DNA of 64,000 bases from Acholoe squamosa (GCA_949317995.1 OX439050.1:23819839-23883838); one strand, 5' to 3'. Shown: positions 46,001 through 60,800, counted from the first letter of the stretch. Notes: generated from the letters alone by a model not told the origin. Numbers and translations are program-made.

Positions 46001-48638
46001 AATAGGACATTGCTTATATTTGTCGAGGAGATGCTTGACCTCACAGGGCAGTCAGTATCTCACATTCAACCTATAAAGCAGCAGTAAGTGCATCTACTAT
46101 CAGGAAATAACTCACTGGCCTTGTATCCCGGCCTTGTATCAAACCAGAAGAGTCAGAATGATGCGTCAATGTATTTTGCAGCTGAGTTAGAAGGGCCACA
46201 TTCAAGCACATAATGCAGTAGCATTCTTAGGAGCAGAACCCTGGTTGCTAGGGACCTGGCAAAGGGTCAAATTATATAGGCAATGTACTAAAATAAGTAG
46301 CCTTTTTGCTGTTTTCCTTTCAAATATTGGGATTAGAAAATAATGCATCAAGTATGCGATATAAATTTTGAAAATCTTTCTGATTTTGCAATGCATTTTG
46401 CTGTACGATGCCTAGGTCTTTTCTGATAAGGATTTTAACACCTTATTTTAGTACAGTTCCTTTTCAATTTAACCCTTCATGAAGATCCTTATCAGTAGGG
46501 AGATAGGCCTGATAAGGGCCACACCGGTTGCTATGACGTCACTGCTGCTCCCTAGAATAGAGCCTTTCATCGAGAGGTCCATAGGTCATTGCAGTCAATG
46601 TGACATCATTATATAGAATAACTTATTCCTTTTTCATCTTCTCCAGCTGGTATATTTTTTTCTTTAGTTTATAATACTGGTCCTTGGAATGAGATGCAGG
46701 AGTAGGTCTGAATTCACACACTTGTCAACCACTGTGGTACATGACTGGGGTGACCACATGAGTTTGCACCACGAGTGTGGCTCAGTGGAAAGTGGGGAGG
46801 GGAGGGGGCTTGGATACAGTCCAGAAGTGAGGTCCACAAATGACCACAGTAAATGACAAAGCATGGCACTATTGTGTTCAGCCTTCCAGAGAGTAGCCAG
46901 AGCAGATCAGTGTATACCCACAGACAATGTGGTCTCAGGACCCACAACCAACTACATATACATTACTCACAGCTTGTGAACAGGATGATAGCCATATATA
47001 TGATTCACATAACTAGTACCGGTGTATGGTTGTGGATTCTTATAATAGTAATTGTGTTTAATTTAGTGTGGCTACATAGTATGAGAATTTGAGGGCCATG
47101 GTTCCTGTACATTTCTATAGTAAAAGTGTGAGGAAAGGGAGAGGGGTGTCTAAAAGGACCTAAAAAGCATGGCATACTTTATGGATCAGCCCTAATAGAT
47201 GTTAAGGATGTGAATCTTACCAGCCCCTCCTTAAGTTATTCTACAGAGCTGAGACTCATTGACTCATTGTTTTTTTATGGACTTCACTTTAGTAGTGTAT
47301 CAGTAGTGTATCAAAGGTCAATTCACATGACCTTATAATGTTTAAAGATAATACTTCATGATGGTTAGACACTGGTTAATGTAGTACATGTATACTATTT
47401 CCCACACTGTAGATTCCTTAGTATACTTGTGGGAAGAATGTTCCACATTCTTATCTCTGACACTGTGTCAGAACCATGTCAGGTCCTGGAGGATAAAGTA
47501 TCATTTCCTCAGTTCATGATCCACCCTGACTCTGACCTCGTTGGTCAGCCCTGTCTCCTGTAGGGCCCTAGATAGGGGGTCTCATGTCCCTTATCAATGA
47601 CAATGACAATGATTTTATTTTCAGAAACGCACAAAAATTTTCGATTTTAAGAAATGGCTCTTGTCACTCAACCCTATGTCCCTTGTCGTTTTAAGAAGTG
47701 GTTTTGACCCTTGGTGATTTCAAAAAGTGGTCTCGTCCCCTTCTTGACTTTAACCATCTGGAGCCCTTCCTGTACTCTACTGCTTCCATAACCTTACTAC
47801 AAATATATATGTGTATATGCAGAATATTGACAAATTCTAAGCAGCGAATTTTGATATACATCCAAATATGTACAATTGAATTCCTTATCAGCTCTCTAGA
47901 GATATATAATGGAGGAATTTTTAGGTTATAATTTATGTTAGTCCATAGTCTACCATCCTGTCATGGGAATTCATGGTTGAAGGAAAGGTGTGAAGGAGAA
48001 ACTTCCCCTTGCGGAGATTCAGTTACTCACCCTGCCCCAGGAGGTCAAGAGCTCTGCTGGGAGAGTTGTCAGCTTGTCTTGTAGGAGTCTGTTCCACAGG
48101 TGTGCAGATGGCCCCAAGGTGGGGTCATGTTGGGGTCAGAGGTCACAGGGGGTCAGGGTAAGTGTAGATAAGTGCTGACACACTTTGCTGTGCACTCAGC
48201 ACTGAGAAACATCGTATGTGCCATACTTGATTAAGCCCCAAGGTCTCATACTGAAAACATGCATAAGAATTCAGATTTCTCACTGGTATTTCAGTGTTGG
48301 TTCCTACAGAAATTAGACTGACTTAAATTCAATTAGACTGTTTGTCTTTACTTCGTGAGCACGACAAGCCGAAGAAGGTTTGGGGAATATATTCAGTATA
48401 ATTTTGAATTATGTTTGTCGCAGGATATCTCCTCACTTAAATTTTTCGATATGTCACTAAGCACATGACTGGATGATTATACAAGAGCTGACACGGATGA
48501 TTCAAAATGTAAAGGAATACAATGCATCTCAATGTTTCTTTTTCAGAAGTATTTGACAATCAAAATAATTCATATCTTAAAAAACCCTCAATATTAATAT
48601 TGATCTCACCACATTGCTTATGTCTTGTCTATTGACAG
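46001..48638. other. No gene recognised; putative first intron
   Basis: Has a TGACGTCA at 46534-46541. 47450-48170 shows scattered low-level repeat-like phrases (ggtcaggtcctggaggataa, agtctgttccacaggtgtgc) that I cannot assign. Confidence 0.4.
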
Positions 48639-48871
48639 TGGCCAAGATGGCGGCGCCAGGTAAGGACCTATATGAGTTCCTGGTGGAGGCTGAGCTGGCC
48701 CACTACTACCAGGCCTTCAGGACAGACCTTAAGGTGACCTCAGTGGCACAGATCAAGTATGTGGAGGAGGAAGACATGGCTGACCTAGGCATGAGTCGAC
48801 CTGAGGTACGCCGCCTCAAGAAGTTCTTCCGCCGAGAATGCCCACAAGGAGCATTTGGAAAGATCAAGAAG
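48639..48871 (+). CDS. TNK2: ACK kinase exon 1: SAM domain (coding from 48647)
   Basis: The exon follows a pyrimidine-rich acceptor ending at 48638 and closes at donor gtagga (48872), phase 0. The ATG at 48647 sits in a strong context (AAGATGG) and gives 75 residues. The motif [17 protein letters not shown] followed by [24 protein letters not shown] is a SAM fold signature typical of ACK N-termini. The eight bases before the ATG stay open in the coding frame, so an upstream phase-1 exon could add residues. Confidence 0.92.
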
Positions 48872-51800
48872 GTAGGAGTTTATAATGTATTTCTATGCAT
48901 TTTTACATTTGATGATATTTCATCCAAGAATACTGATTAGACATTGATAGTTACTATATACACATTTAAAGTCCTTTTATCAGTATTCAATTAGCCAAAA
49001 TAATGATATAAACACAACTTGATTTTTTTCTAGTATTGACATTTAATACTTCATTTTCTGTAAAATTAATCTTTTCAGATTCTGAGTGTCAAAGGTGGAG
49101 AGGCAGGGATCATGAGATCTGCAGGTTCAGAGAGCCCTGGTGAGAAGTCACCTCAGCATACAGTGCGCATGCCAACAAAACACATCATCGCAGTCGAATC
49201 CATCTCAATATGTAAGACGCTAGGCATTGGAGAGTTTGGAACAGTACAACAGGGAATCTGGACAAATGAGGACGGTGAGAGGGTAAGGAACAAAATTGTT
49301 TGTACAACTAATTGATATCAATTGCAGAGACATCTTACAATTGTATGAAAACTTATATGTAAGGCTGCATAAAATTGATAATCAGCTTTGCAGACAGTGC
49401 CCGCATCCCTTAAAAAGAGCTGCATGTACTCTTTTTATCACCATTGTACAAAAAAAAAATACCCTAAAAAGTCTGCATCCCTTGAAAAAAATCATAAAAA
49501 TAATTTTTCAAAATCCTCACCTCCAATGTGGTACTTCTACTTGATCAATCTTTGCAATTTAAACAGTTTGGAAACCTGAAAATGTGTGCTTTTTAATCCT
49601 AGAATTGCCAGATTGATTATGTGAACGGTTGATATGCTGTAAGATGATAGAATAGGAAACATATTTTTCAAGGTATTGGGATGTACAGTAAAGCCACAAC
49701 AGCATCTACAATAGATTTTGTATTTTGCAACACAGTGCTATGATTTATATTCTACGTAAAGTGCTCTATAGGAGGAGAAAGATTAGAAACATCTGAAGGG
49801 GCAGACAATGTGTAAACCTCTGAATTATATCTGTGGACCATATTCAATTGTGAAAAAAGATCAAAATAAAAAGCCGCCTCCCTCATCAATTCAAATAAGG
49901 GGAAAAAGAAGAAGTTACCTCCCTCACTACCGAAATATCATATAACAAATAAAATAAAAAGCCTCCCTCCCTCGCCATCCTTTTTCAAAAAGTGTCCGCA
50001 AAGCTGATTATCAATTTTATGCAGCCTAATCTATGCCAACAAGAGCATCATTCTTTATTCATGCTCACAAGGTTTGTCATTTCTGTAAACCTACACTTGG
50101 ATCATCATGGGAAAGCAATTTCCTACCATGATGAAGATTTTTCTTTTTACAAGCAAAGCTTTATTGATTGATTCAGAAATGATAATAAATGTCAATCAAT
50201 ATTAGTGCATCTCAACTAAATATGCAGAAAACAAATGAAAAGATGGTATTTACAATGATATAATGAACATGTATAAACCGTTCAAGTTACACATATGGAC
50301 GCATAAACTTTTCAGGATTATAAACTTGTCGACATTTATCAATTGAACAAGTCCTCAAAACAATTATTTGAAACAATTTAGAATTCACAGATAGATAAAT
50401 GAATAAAGAATGTATATACATTTGCACATATCGCTATAGAAACTATCAGCAGTGGTCTATATTTATGTACTTAAGAGTTTTGACATGGAGCAGAATTTTT
50501 TAAGTTTAGATTTCCATTTTACAATACATTTTATTCTATGATTTGTATACTCCTGTTAGGCCACACCAAAAAAATGAGTTGGTCTACAGATTGCCCTCTC
50601 CATATTTTCGGAAATATAAAATTTTTTTTCTCTGAAAAAAATCTTGTCTACGGATTACACTCGCTTCAGTTTATACAAGTTTTCTCTTTGTGAAGTTTGG
50701 CAAAATTTTTAAAAAAATAAAATTTGTTCGCTCGCCTCAATTTCCCAGTAAGGAATCCATTGGACGCTAAAAAAATTCTTTAAAAAAAAAATAAATAAAT
50801 CGCTCGCTCGCTCGCACCATTTTTTCAAAACCAAAATCCGTAGACCAATTTATATTTTTGGTGTGGCCTTATGGATAACAGTTTTACTGAGAGGTCTTTG
50901 TTTCTCCTCCCCAGATACAAGTGGCTATAAAAAAGCTGAGTAAGGAGAAGATGCAGGCAGGGACCCCAGACTTCCTCAAAGAAGCCACCATCATGCATTC
51001 CATTGACCAAGAACATATTGTTCGCCTTTATGGTGTTGTACTTGACAGTGATGCACTTATGCTGGTAGGTTATTTTCCTATTGGTAGAAAAAAAAAGAAT
51101 GAGTCAGTAAATCCATTTCAACCCTGTATTTCTATTCTAATGCCTCAATGACATTTCAGTCTGTTACTAACAGCTGACTCATTTCCCGCTGACACAAAGT
51201 ACTTACAGGTTAAAGTATGTTTACACTATATATAAAAATGGGTTACTAGATCGCTGGTTGCAAACTCAGAATTTTTTACTGCTTCAAGCTAGAGTACCCT
51301 TGGGGTACCAGATGACGCAAAATTTTCAGGCTGTGAAGCAGTTAGAAATGTGCCAGCTAACTCGACCTGCTATATATACATGTCAACAGAAATATTTTCA
51401 GTATTATTAAGTAATTTTCCTACTTGACTGATACCAAACTTTCATCCTGAACTTCTTCCTTAGTCATATACTCTGGTTAAACGTTTTATAGCCTCAAAAT
51501 CGTCAGGCAAGCTTAAATTTCCGCCATTTTGGATCTCAATCCAAAGAGAACGGCCCCTTTTGCAGCATAAGTGATAAGAGAACATTCTCAATCTGTGGTA
51601 ATCTGTATTGTATTCATCAAGATCTTCATTTTGATGGGTCATACATCAACATCCGATGTATAGTTCTGGAGATATTCTCAAAAGTTTAAAACTCCGAGAG
51701 AACATGCTGTGATGTTGCTGTTGTTACGGCAAACGCATCACTAGGCAACGTCATGTTACTAGGCAAAGTCACGTCACTAGGTAGCGTCACTAAGCACTGG

Positions 51801-54800
51801 TAGCTTCACAACAAAAGTGCCGCGACAATGGGGCACAAAAGTGCCGTGACAATGGGGCACAGGGGGTACAGTTTGCCCCCACTGTCCAGTGGCCAAGCCA
51901 CTAGTACAGTTATCAGGATGTATTGGTTGCTGGATAAGTGAAATTAAGTTTTATGAAGAGTTTTATAAAGATGAGATGAATTTCTCCTATGAAGAGAAAT
52001 TATTAATGATTCAAAACGAAAAAAAAGCACAAGTAAATTAACATAAATAAGTACCCTTATTAGATCATGGAGAAAGATGTGTCTTCTTTTTTTAGGTAAC
52101 GGAACTTGCCCCGCTTCGGTCATTGTTAGAGTGTTTGAAGGAGCCGGCCATGCGGAGTTCCTTCTCGGTGTGTGTTCTGTGTGACTTTGCTACCCAGGTG
52201 GCAGATGGTATGGCCTACCTGGAGAACAAACGCCTCATCCACAGAGACCTGGCTGCCAGAAATATATTAGTCTTCACCAAAGACAAGGTAGGTTGAAATA
52301 GTTGTGTCTATAATAAAATAAAGTCTCCTTGATTCCAGCTAAAGAGAAAGTGGTGGATTATAGATGAAAAAAAAATAGAGAGTCACTTTAAAAATTTAGA
52401 TGATCGACTGTCAATATAGGACTGTAACTAGAGAATCTAGTTGAAATAGTTTTTGTCATATATTATATGTTTATAATTGTTAGTGTTCAGTGTGGTGTTG
52501 TCTTCTTGGCACCAGCTTTTAGAAGCTTATCATGTTATAAAATGTGCTTCTTCTGTTATATTAGCCATGTAACAATTTTGTCATTTTGAATATATTTATC
52601 TCTTTTAAAAGATACATTCTAGATGAAGTGAAAATCAATTGACCATATTTGATCTCTTTCGACTCTCGGAAGTGAGATTTTCTTAAATAACTCTGTCCAA
52701 CCCTTTTTTTGAACAGGATGTAAACTATAATAAAAAATGGGTATGTGTCCTCGCATAAGCCAGGGTCTTATAGTTCTACTGCATGTAAATATTGTAAGAA
52801 TTATTTAATTTTTCAAAAGTGGTTTATTTGCATAAAAATACAATGCCATTTAAGTAAAACAACGAGCTATGCCGTGCATGACAAGCTTTGACTATTGCAG
52901 ATAAGAGAACTTTGTTTGTGTTTTTATCCATATACTTTTTGATATTTCCCAAAAGGTCAAAATCAGTGATTTCGGCTTGTCGCGAGCGTTGGGTGTCGGT
53001 AAAGATTACTACCAGACAAACTTCAGTGTTAACCTCAAGCTGCCAATTGCATGGTAAGGAAATACACAGTACTCATTACACATATCACAATAGAATGTAT
53101 TCATAATATCGTTTTCATCGGCACTCATTTCAATAGCCTTCCAACAGCATACTTTACCGGTTGAGTAGAAGATAATTTTTAGGACATACCAAGCAAAATT
53201 ATAATAGTTTCTTTTTGCTGAACTATAAGCCAGGTAAATATTGTTTAGAAACAATAGGATATCCATTTTATTACTTCAGGTGTGCACCAGAATGCATCAA
53301 CTACTTGAAGTTCACAACTGCGAGCGACATCTGGGCATACGGCGTAACTCTGTGGGAGATGTTCTCCTACGGGTTCCAGCCTTGGGCAGCTTTCACTGGG
53401 CAACAGGTAAACACAATGTTATCTCAGTAACTGATTTTGATTTACATGAAGGTACATCTCAGTGAAGGTAATAAGGATGTAACAGGAAACAGGTATTCAA
53501 GCTTTACTACAACGTTTTCAAGAATTATCTAAACTCCTTTCAATGATACAATACAAATTCAACAAATTGCAATAAGATTAAGATAGTCTGATTAAAGGGG
53601 AGTGATGAAATGGACCTTGGAAAGTGTGATGGGTATGAATGGTCATGTGTTTGTCCAATACATTTTAAAGAAAGTGAAACTTCAGATAAGAGATTTTTAC
53701 ATGAGTAAAAGATAAGTTTTTCCATAAGTTTGCAAGTGTGTACTACTCACTGAAAGACCACAGCCCTATTTTCATTGGTTTGTGTACATCACATCTCAAA
53801 ATTTATCATAACTATACAGACAGTCAAATTTGATTGATAACCGTGAATGGATATATATGAGTCAAGGGTTTAACAAGGTTTTTAATATAGGAATTAACAC
53901 CACAAGATCTTATAATAATCCATGTCATGTTGTTGGTGTGTTGATACATTTGTATGCATATGTGAATTAGTAGATGGATGACAAAGTGTGATTTCTGATT
54001 CATGTTTTTATCCATATTTCATTTTATTTTTCAAATAAAGACCTGCCAACTTTTTTTCTTTTTTGCCATTGAATGTATGTTGTGCTATACCAGTAGAATA
54101 GCTTTTTTTAGAAGAAAGAATTCTGTTCTTTCTAATTTCTTAGTTGCACTATTCAGTGCTCTGATGATTCTTTGATTTTACAGAGAATTATTTTGGGTTT
54201 TGAAGCTGAAATCTGATATATATATATTATATTATATATCAATTTGGCTGTTTCATAAATTGAAATTCAAGTTTTCAATCAGAGATATTCACCAATAACA
54301 TATTTTTGACAAACGCTAATAACAGCAATCACACAATTGACTGACCTTATTTTGTAGAATGATATTTCGGAGGAAAACACTTTAGATACATGGCAGATTG
54401 GTCAAAAGGTAACCATGGTAACAAGTCAGTGGGGATAATGCTGCCCAAATCTTGCATGCCAGGATCTGTTATCCCCCATCTTCTTAGGATAACCACCACA
54501 GTTTATTTGCATATTGTCAGTGGCTAGAATAGCACCTGTGAGTTTCTGTATATGTTTGCATGATGAATATGTATGTTTGTATTCCTACCCCACAGCAGGC
54601 ACTGCTTACTTAGCACATATTGGGACTGAAATAATTAACACTTTGATCATAAAAGCTGATTATTATAAAAGTGGTATAAAACAGCTTCAATAGTCTGAGT
54701 CATTCTGACTGCTTTTAGAACAGAAGATTTATAGCAATGCTAGGCGACATACATAAGCGTGTGTTTGAGTGTTAAAATTAAATATATGCATACACAGGAC

Positions 54801-57800
54801 ATTGTTTAGATAAGTGAACACCTGTTTATTTTCTCACTTTGGTACGTTGCACAATTTTCTATTAAGGTTCACTATGATCACCATTCTTTAAGTTCAACTA
54901 TACAAAATAACCCTTTTTATGCACCCCACAAGAGGCCATACCTAATCCATTTTATTACTGTTCACACAACCATCATTGATGATTCATTTACGATCACTTA
55001 CAATTCCTTTCTGTCAATACCCTAATTCTTCTTAATACACAATATTGGTTATGCTATTTCTTTATGTCATGGCTGATATGATCGTTACTATAGAATAGTA
55101 CTAGAACGGCCGTATTCAATGGGGGGAAGGAATACAATAAGCTCGTATTCAATGGGCATCCACCATCTTGGATTTTGCACAGAGCTGAGCCATGTTTCTT
55201 CATTCAAAAGCAAATTACCCCTCCTAAGCCATGACATAAATGCAAATGTCCACTTCCATGAGATTTTTTACATTATATTCTCCTCTGTGGTCATGGACAT
55301 TTGCTTATATACCTAATATTGAGCTACTTCTTCATAGCTGTCATTCTGTCTTGGTCAGTTTTGTCAGTGGTGGTGGTCAGTACCTCAGCAACCCATTGAG
55401 GACATTGCAGCCTTATCTAAGCTAGTAGCATCACTCAAAAGCTTTTACTGACATCAGAGCCATCTTCATAATTGTTTATGACTTTCTGTGGAAGATGAAT
55501 GGATGCTGAGGGAAATGTCTTGTTCATGTTGAATGAGAGTGATGGAAAAGGGAGTGTAACATTAGGGTCTCAAAAGGGGATAGGAAATTGCTGTATTATG
55601 AGACTAATCCAGGGGCAGCATGAATTGAAAACTACTGGAAGTTATATAAGAATATATTTTTATCACATCTAGAGATGTACATGGATATATCTAGGTAGTA
55701 TATGACTAAAAAGAAAGGTTAAGTATAGCTGCTCTTGTTAGAAGCCCACATCCCAATGAAATTCAGTTCAGTAACCTTTGCTCAACCTCCAAGACTACTT
55801 CGTAAACGTATTCACAGACACTTCAGTTTATGTAAATGGCTGAAATTGGAAGTCCATTGTCAGTGATATTATATCATTGGAGGTCCATTGTCAATGACAT
55901 ATCATTATGATAAATATACCTCTGAACTATTTTGGTGCATATGTAATGAGAAATGATGGGATGACATTTAGATCTGGTGATCATTTTCACTATCTAGGAC
56001 ATGATTTCAAATCAACCTTTTTTTCTGGCACAGATAACCCAAGGCAGCCTTATTGAATAAGAAAATTTAAAAACAACTTTTAACATGTAGCATCTAAGGT
56101 AATAAAGTTCAATGTAACCTTGCTGGAATTCAGATCCTTGAGGCTATAGATGAGCCTAACATGCAGCGTCTGGAACAACCAGAATGCTGCCCCCGAGAAC
56201 ACTACGCCGTTATGAAAAAGTGTTGGGAACATGACCCTAAAAGAAGACCAACCTTTGCCGAAATCCACCGCATGTTACCACAGGTGAAGTTTTAAAAAAT
56301 TTAAGTCAAGGAAGTCATATTACAGTGGAGCAACCTGATTAGACATAACTAGATCATGCATTGTAAAATCACATAAATATAATGTAAAATTAATTTTTCA
56401 ATGAAGATATCAGTTGATTTGTAAGAAATTTCTCTGATGTATCATACATATGTGAAATCTTCTACTTTTAGATAAAACCAGAACAAGTGCAGGTGACGTC
56501 AGAATCATGTCAGGGTGCACGTGCCGACTTCCTCCAGTACAAGGCCAGTGACATCATCACTATCCTAGACAAAAGGTTTGTTTACGTGCCTTCCACTTAC
56601 AAGCGGGGAAGCTCAACGGTGCTTTCTAAGTTAGAAGTCGGGCCTCCCTAGCCCACTTCAAAGGGTCTATTTCTCCTCTTTCCTATCCCCTCAGGATGTG
56701 TGTGGTGCACATATGCGCGGGCACCGACATATTCCCCTGTGAATTTGTGTAATAAAGTTCTCGCCATGAATATGACCTTAGCTGTCGAAATGGCGTTAAA
56801 CATCTATTACTCACTCACTCACTAAGTTAGAAGTAGGTTCCTATTAGGAAACCACTCGTAGTACCACCTTCCCAGGTCAGATTACACTAACACACCTAGG
56901 GGCGCTGCTGTTGCTTAGCCCAGTATATATACCACCTCCAGCAGCAGGGTTTACTCAGTCTGTAGTAGACCGGTTCCTGTACTCCTTCAGCACCATACAA
57001 ATCCACATCAATACCTGATGTTTGTTATCAATCCTCTGGATATTTATCTTTGGGAGTTGACCCTCTAGGAGGATTGCTACCACAAGGCTGCAGGAACCAG
57101 ATTGGAGACTGAAAGAGCTTTTGCTATCCAGTAATTTATATTTGAGTTCACTCTTGTAGAAACTTGCAATATCAACTGTACTTCAGAATCTGTTCCTTTT
57201 GATACCTAACTACCGGTAACTGTATCAGGGTGTTTTTTTTTTTGTTTTTTTTTTCAAAAATCCTTATGCATGTTTATACCATGGTTATCAGGTTTAGGCA
57301 TCGTTTTATGGTGCCTTTAGTATGTATTAAAGGCACTGTTTATAGGCTCGCAACAAAAAACATTGAATTTAATGGGTTTAAAGGGTAAAAATGTTTAATT
57401 TAATGGTGGAAACCATAGTATAAATGTCATAGGTGACGGATAGGGGTACACTCGGTCCCTTTATCCCTTATATAAGGGGAACTTGGCCTCTGGCCTCGTT
57501 CCCTTATCTGAGATAAAAGGACCCAGTGAACCCCTATCCATATTCTATGTCCCTAATATCAATCTTAGGATGATCAACAGACGCAATTCCCCTGTGTGTT
57601 AACTGATACATAAATTCATTTCACTGTATTCCATATGCCATAAGGTCCTCCATTATGTTTTCAGGCCTGAGGGAGCACCAAGTTCAAGTATATGGAAAGG
57701 TGTATTAGACAGTGGGAAGGTTGGTTTAATCGACTCTACTGACAGCACTCCATATATTGAGATCAAGGCTGCTAGTCCTCTACGGGCACGGATAAAGCTG

Positions 57801-60800
57801 AGCCGGAGAGGTGCGTACATTGAATTTCTTCGATAACTTCATGTTTGATACTCACCCACTGAAATCAGCACGTTTTGCATTGTGAATTGACATCATGAGG
57901 ATATAACTAAAAATTTGAATAGTTGGGAAATTCTGCATTGAGTTTAAAGCACATTAGCTGTTTGTTACTAATACAGTTATGTGTGTTCAAATTAACCATA
58001 TTTGTGAGAACAAAAATTAATATGCCTGTTACAATGTGCATTGACATTAATTTCATATTAAGTTTCGCAAGTGTTAAAACTCACGCATAGATAAAAACTG
58101 GATTTAGACCAGTGATATTATCCCACTCTCGCATCATGGGATTCGTTACCATGGATTCCTTGTTTTCTTGATGATTTTCGTTCTGGGATCTGCAACAACT
58201 GTGCATTACTTTTTCTTGCATCTAGAGTCCGTTCGCCAGTCACTGATCGCCTTTGCAGGTCAGGTTCCATGAGTGCCCCCAATGAATTATTAGTCTAATA
58301 CTAACTAGCCCACTGCCATCCACGGACAAAGTCAGAAGAAATATCTCAGTAAACTAGTGCTACAGTGTAAATAAAACTCACATGTTGTTAGATATGCCAC
58401 TGGGTCAATTATTCCACAACTCACATGCTAGAAATACAAATTTGAAAAAGTACTTGGTCTCTATCATCCTTTTGGCAATGTCTTATATTACTGCAGAATT
58501 GTAATAACTTATGTGGCCTAATCTATTTCCAGTGGCACATCTGCATAACAAAGATTTTGTCCAAAATGTACATAATGGTCTATGCGTAAGGGGAAACTGG
58601 TGTAGATGGTTTAAGAATTTAACTACCAGTAATATTAAATTTAACCTGTCTTTAAGGAAATATACCCTAAATGTACATACACTGTGGCATATGATTACTG
58701 TGTACCTACATAATACAATTTATTCAAACATTATGTTCAAAGTGGAGTAATAGTTACATGTTGTTTATATACCAATGATTTCTCTTTTCTTTTAACATTT
58801 TTCCTGACTTTGTCTGCGGAAAAAGAAAGAAAACAATCTCACCCCTAACAAATACATACATTTAGGACATATCATTGACACAGTTATGTGTATGCATGTC
58901 TCATGAGGAGAATGGTTAGATACGTCTGTATTATACTAGTTGTGTTCTCTTTTAAAGATAATTTTATTTATTGACTACTCGGGTGGATGTACTAATACCA
59001 GCAAATTCCTTGACACATGATCAGGATGCGGGTGCTCTTATACTAAATGAATAGCTGAGAATGTTTTCCTCGTGTTTCTTTTACAGTTAGCAAATATCCA
59101 AGTACATATGTATATGATATGTATTTCTTTCTCAATCTATGTGATTTGGATCTCTAGATTTAGTGGACTATGTCTTGTATAGTGGGACTTGTGAATCAAA
59201 ATGTATCTATATAGGTAGAAACATGTATCTCTAATTATTCATAACCCACCCTTGATGTGAAAACGTTTTGATAATCTGATTCATACAGATTTATACATAT
59301 ACAGGTGAAATTTTTCTACCAGAATTAAGTCAGTAAAGAAAACATTCATCTCCCCTGAATGTTATATGGCAATTTGAGTATACAAGAAAAAAAAACTCTG
59401 TAACTCTGTTTGTTATTGAGTGTACAAAATTTGTGTAAACTAGTTGTCAGTAGTACATTATAGTTAGATTATGTAAGTGTACAAAATGAGCTGACATGTT
59501 TGGGTGGAAAGCAGGAATGGCACTGTTTGATTATCTGTTGCGCATTTGTGCAGGGTTTCAAGAGACACGAGACGGTATGGAAATCAGGGATGGTTTTACA
59601 TATAATATAGCAATCAATTTACCTGGCATAAAACAAGTCTTTACAACATAAAGAAAATTTGGGATATGTTTTGTGGAAACATATTTCAAATTTGACTTTC
59701 CAAATTATTGCACTCCCAGCTTATACAAGAAAAAATAAAATAAATACCCTCTTTGCTGCTTCTACACCTGATTACACATGCTTCAACTAGATAATGAATG
59801 ACTAAGTTAATGCATCTCATGTATAACTTGTGCTGCTGACCATATTGAATGTTAGGGCAAAAATATGTAAGAGCTAGTCATTAGGCAAAGAGATGAGCCT
59901 ATCTGGCTGGTAATGGTTATAAGAAGCAATGTTAGTTTCCCCATGAATTAAGTATATTACTGAAAGATAACTACATTGCAGTAGCTTGAACTACTACAGG
60001 AAGTTATCCATAGTGTTTGTTTACAGAATGTTCCTATTTTGTATATAGAGTATATTTAGAACTTCTTTTCAGTGATTTAGTATGCTGTTGTTTTCTGATT
60101 TTATGATATTACTTCTGCATGTTAAAGCAAAATTATATTTCTTTGATAGAAATACTACTTTCAAATTGTGTTTTTAACCACCTATAATAGCGTTGACTTT
60201 CCTTTTCTCACTACACAATATGTTACTTATGTCCGCAAGTTATCCAATTTGCAGTTATGTTTTAAACAAATTCACATACTTCGCTCAAAACTTATGTTAC
60301 CAAGATTATTTATATATTTGATATATTTACTAATTTAGCCTGATTGAAACTGATAGATCTAAACCATTATGTTGCACTTCAGTTCACAGCCATGCACATA
60401 TGACTCCCAATTGATCAACATTTTTTTTTATATATATACGCTGACTAGAAAAATAATTTTTTTACTTATGTATATATCTGTAGATTCATCGCGAAAGTCC
60501 ATGAAGTCGGCGCGTAAGCTTCGAGCTGATATGATTAGTCGTCCGCAAAATGATCTACGTCATACAGGGCACATCGGTTATGATGGCGCCATGTTTGGTG
60601 ACGTAGCTTTTATTGGGAACAACTATGACAAGCTACCTGTGAAAGTGGTATCACCATGTAAGTAAATCTTTTAGTAAATGTGAAATAGGTATTTAATGTT
60701 TCTCTCCATTTTCAAGGCGAACATGTAATTAAAAGATTCATCCAGTAGCCTTAAAAGAACATAGACATAGAAAGGATCTCATAAACTTTAAATAATCATA

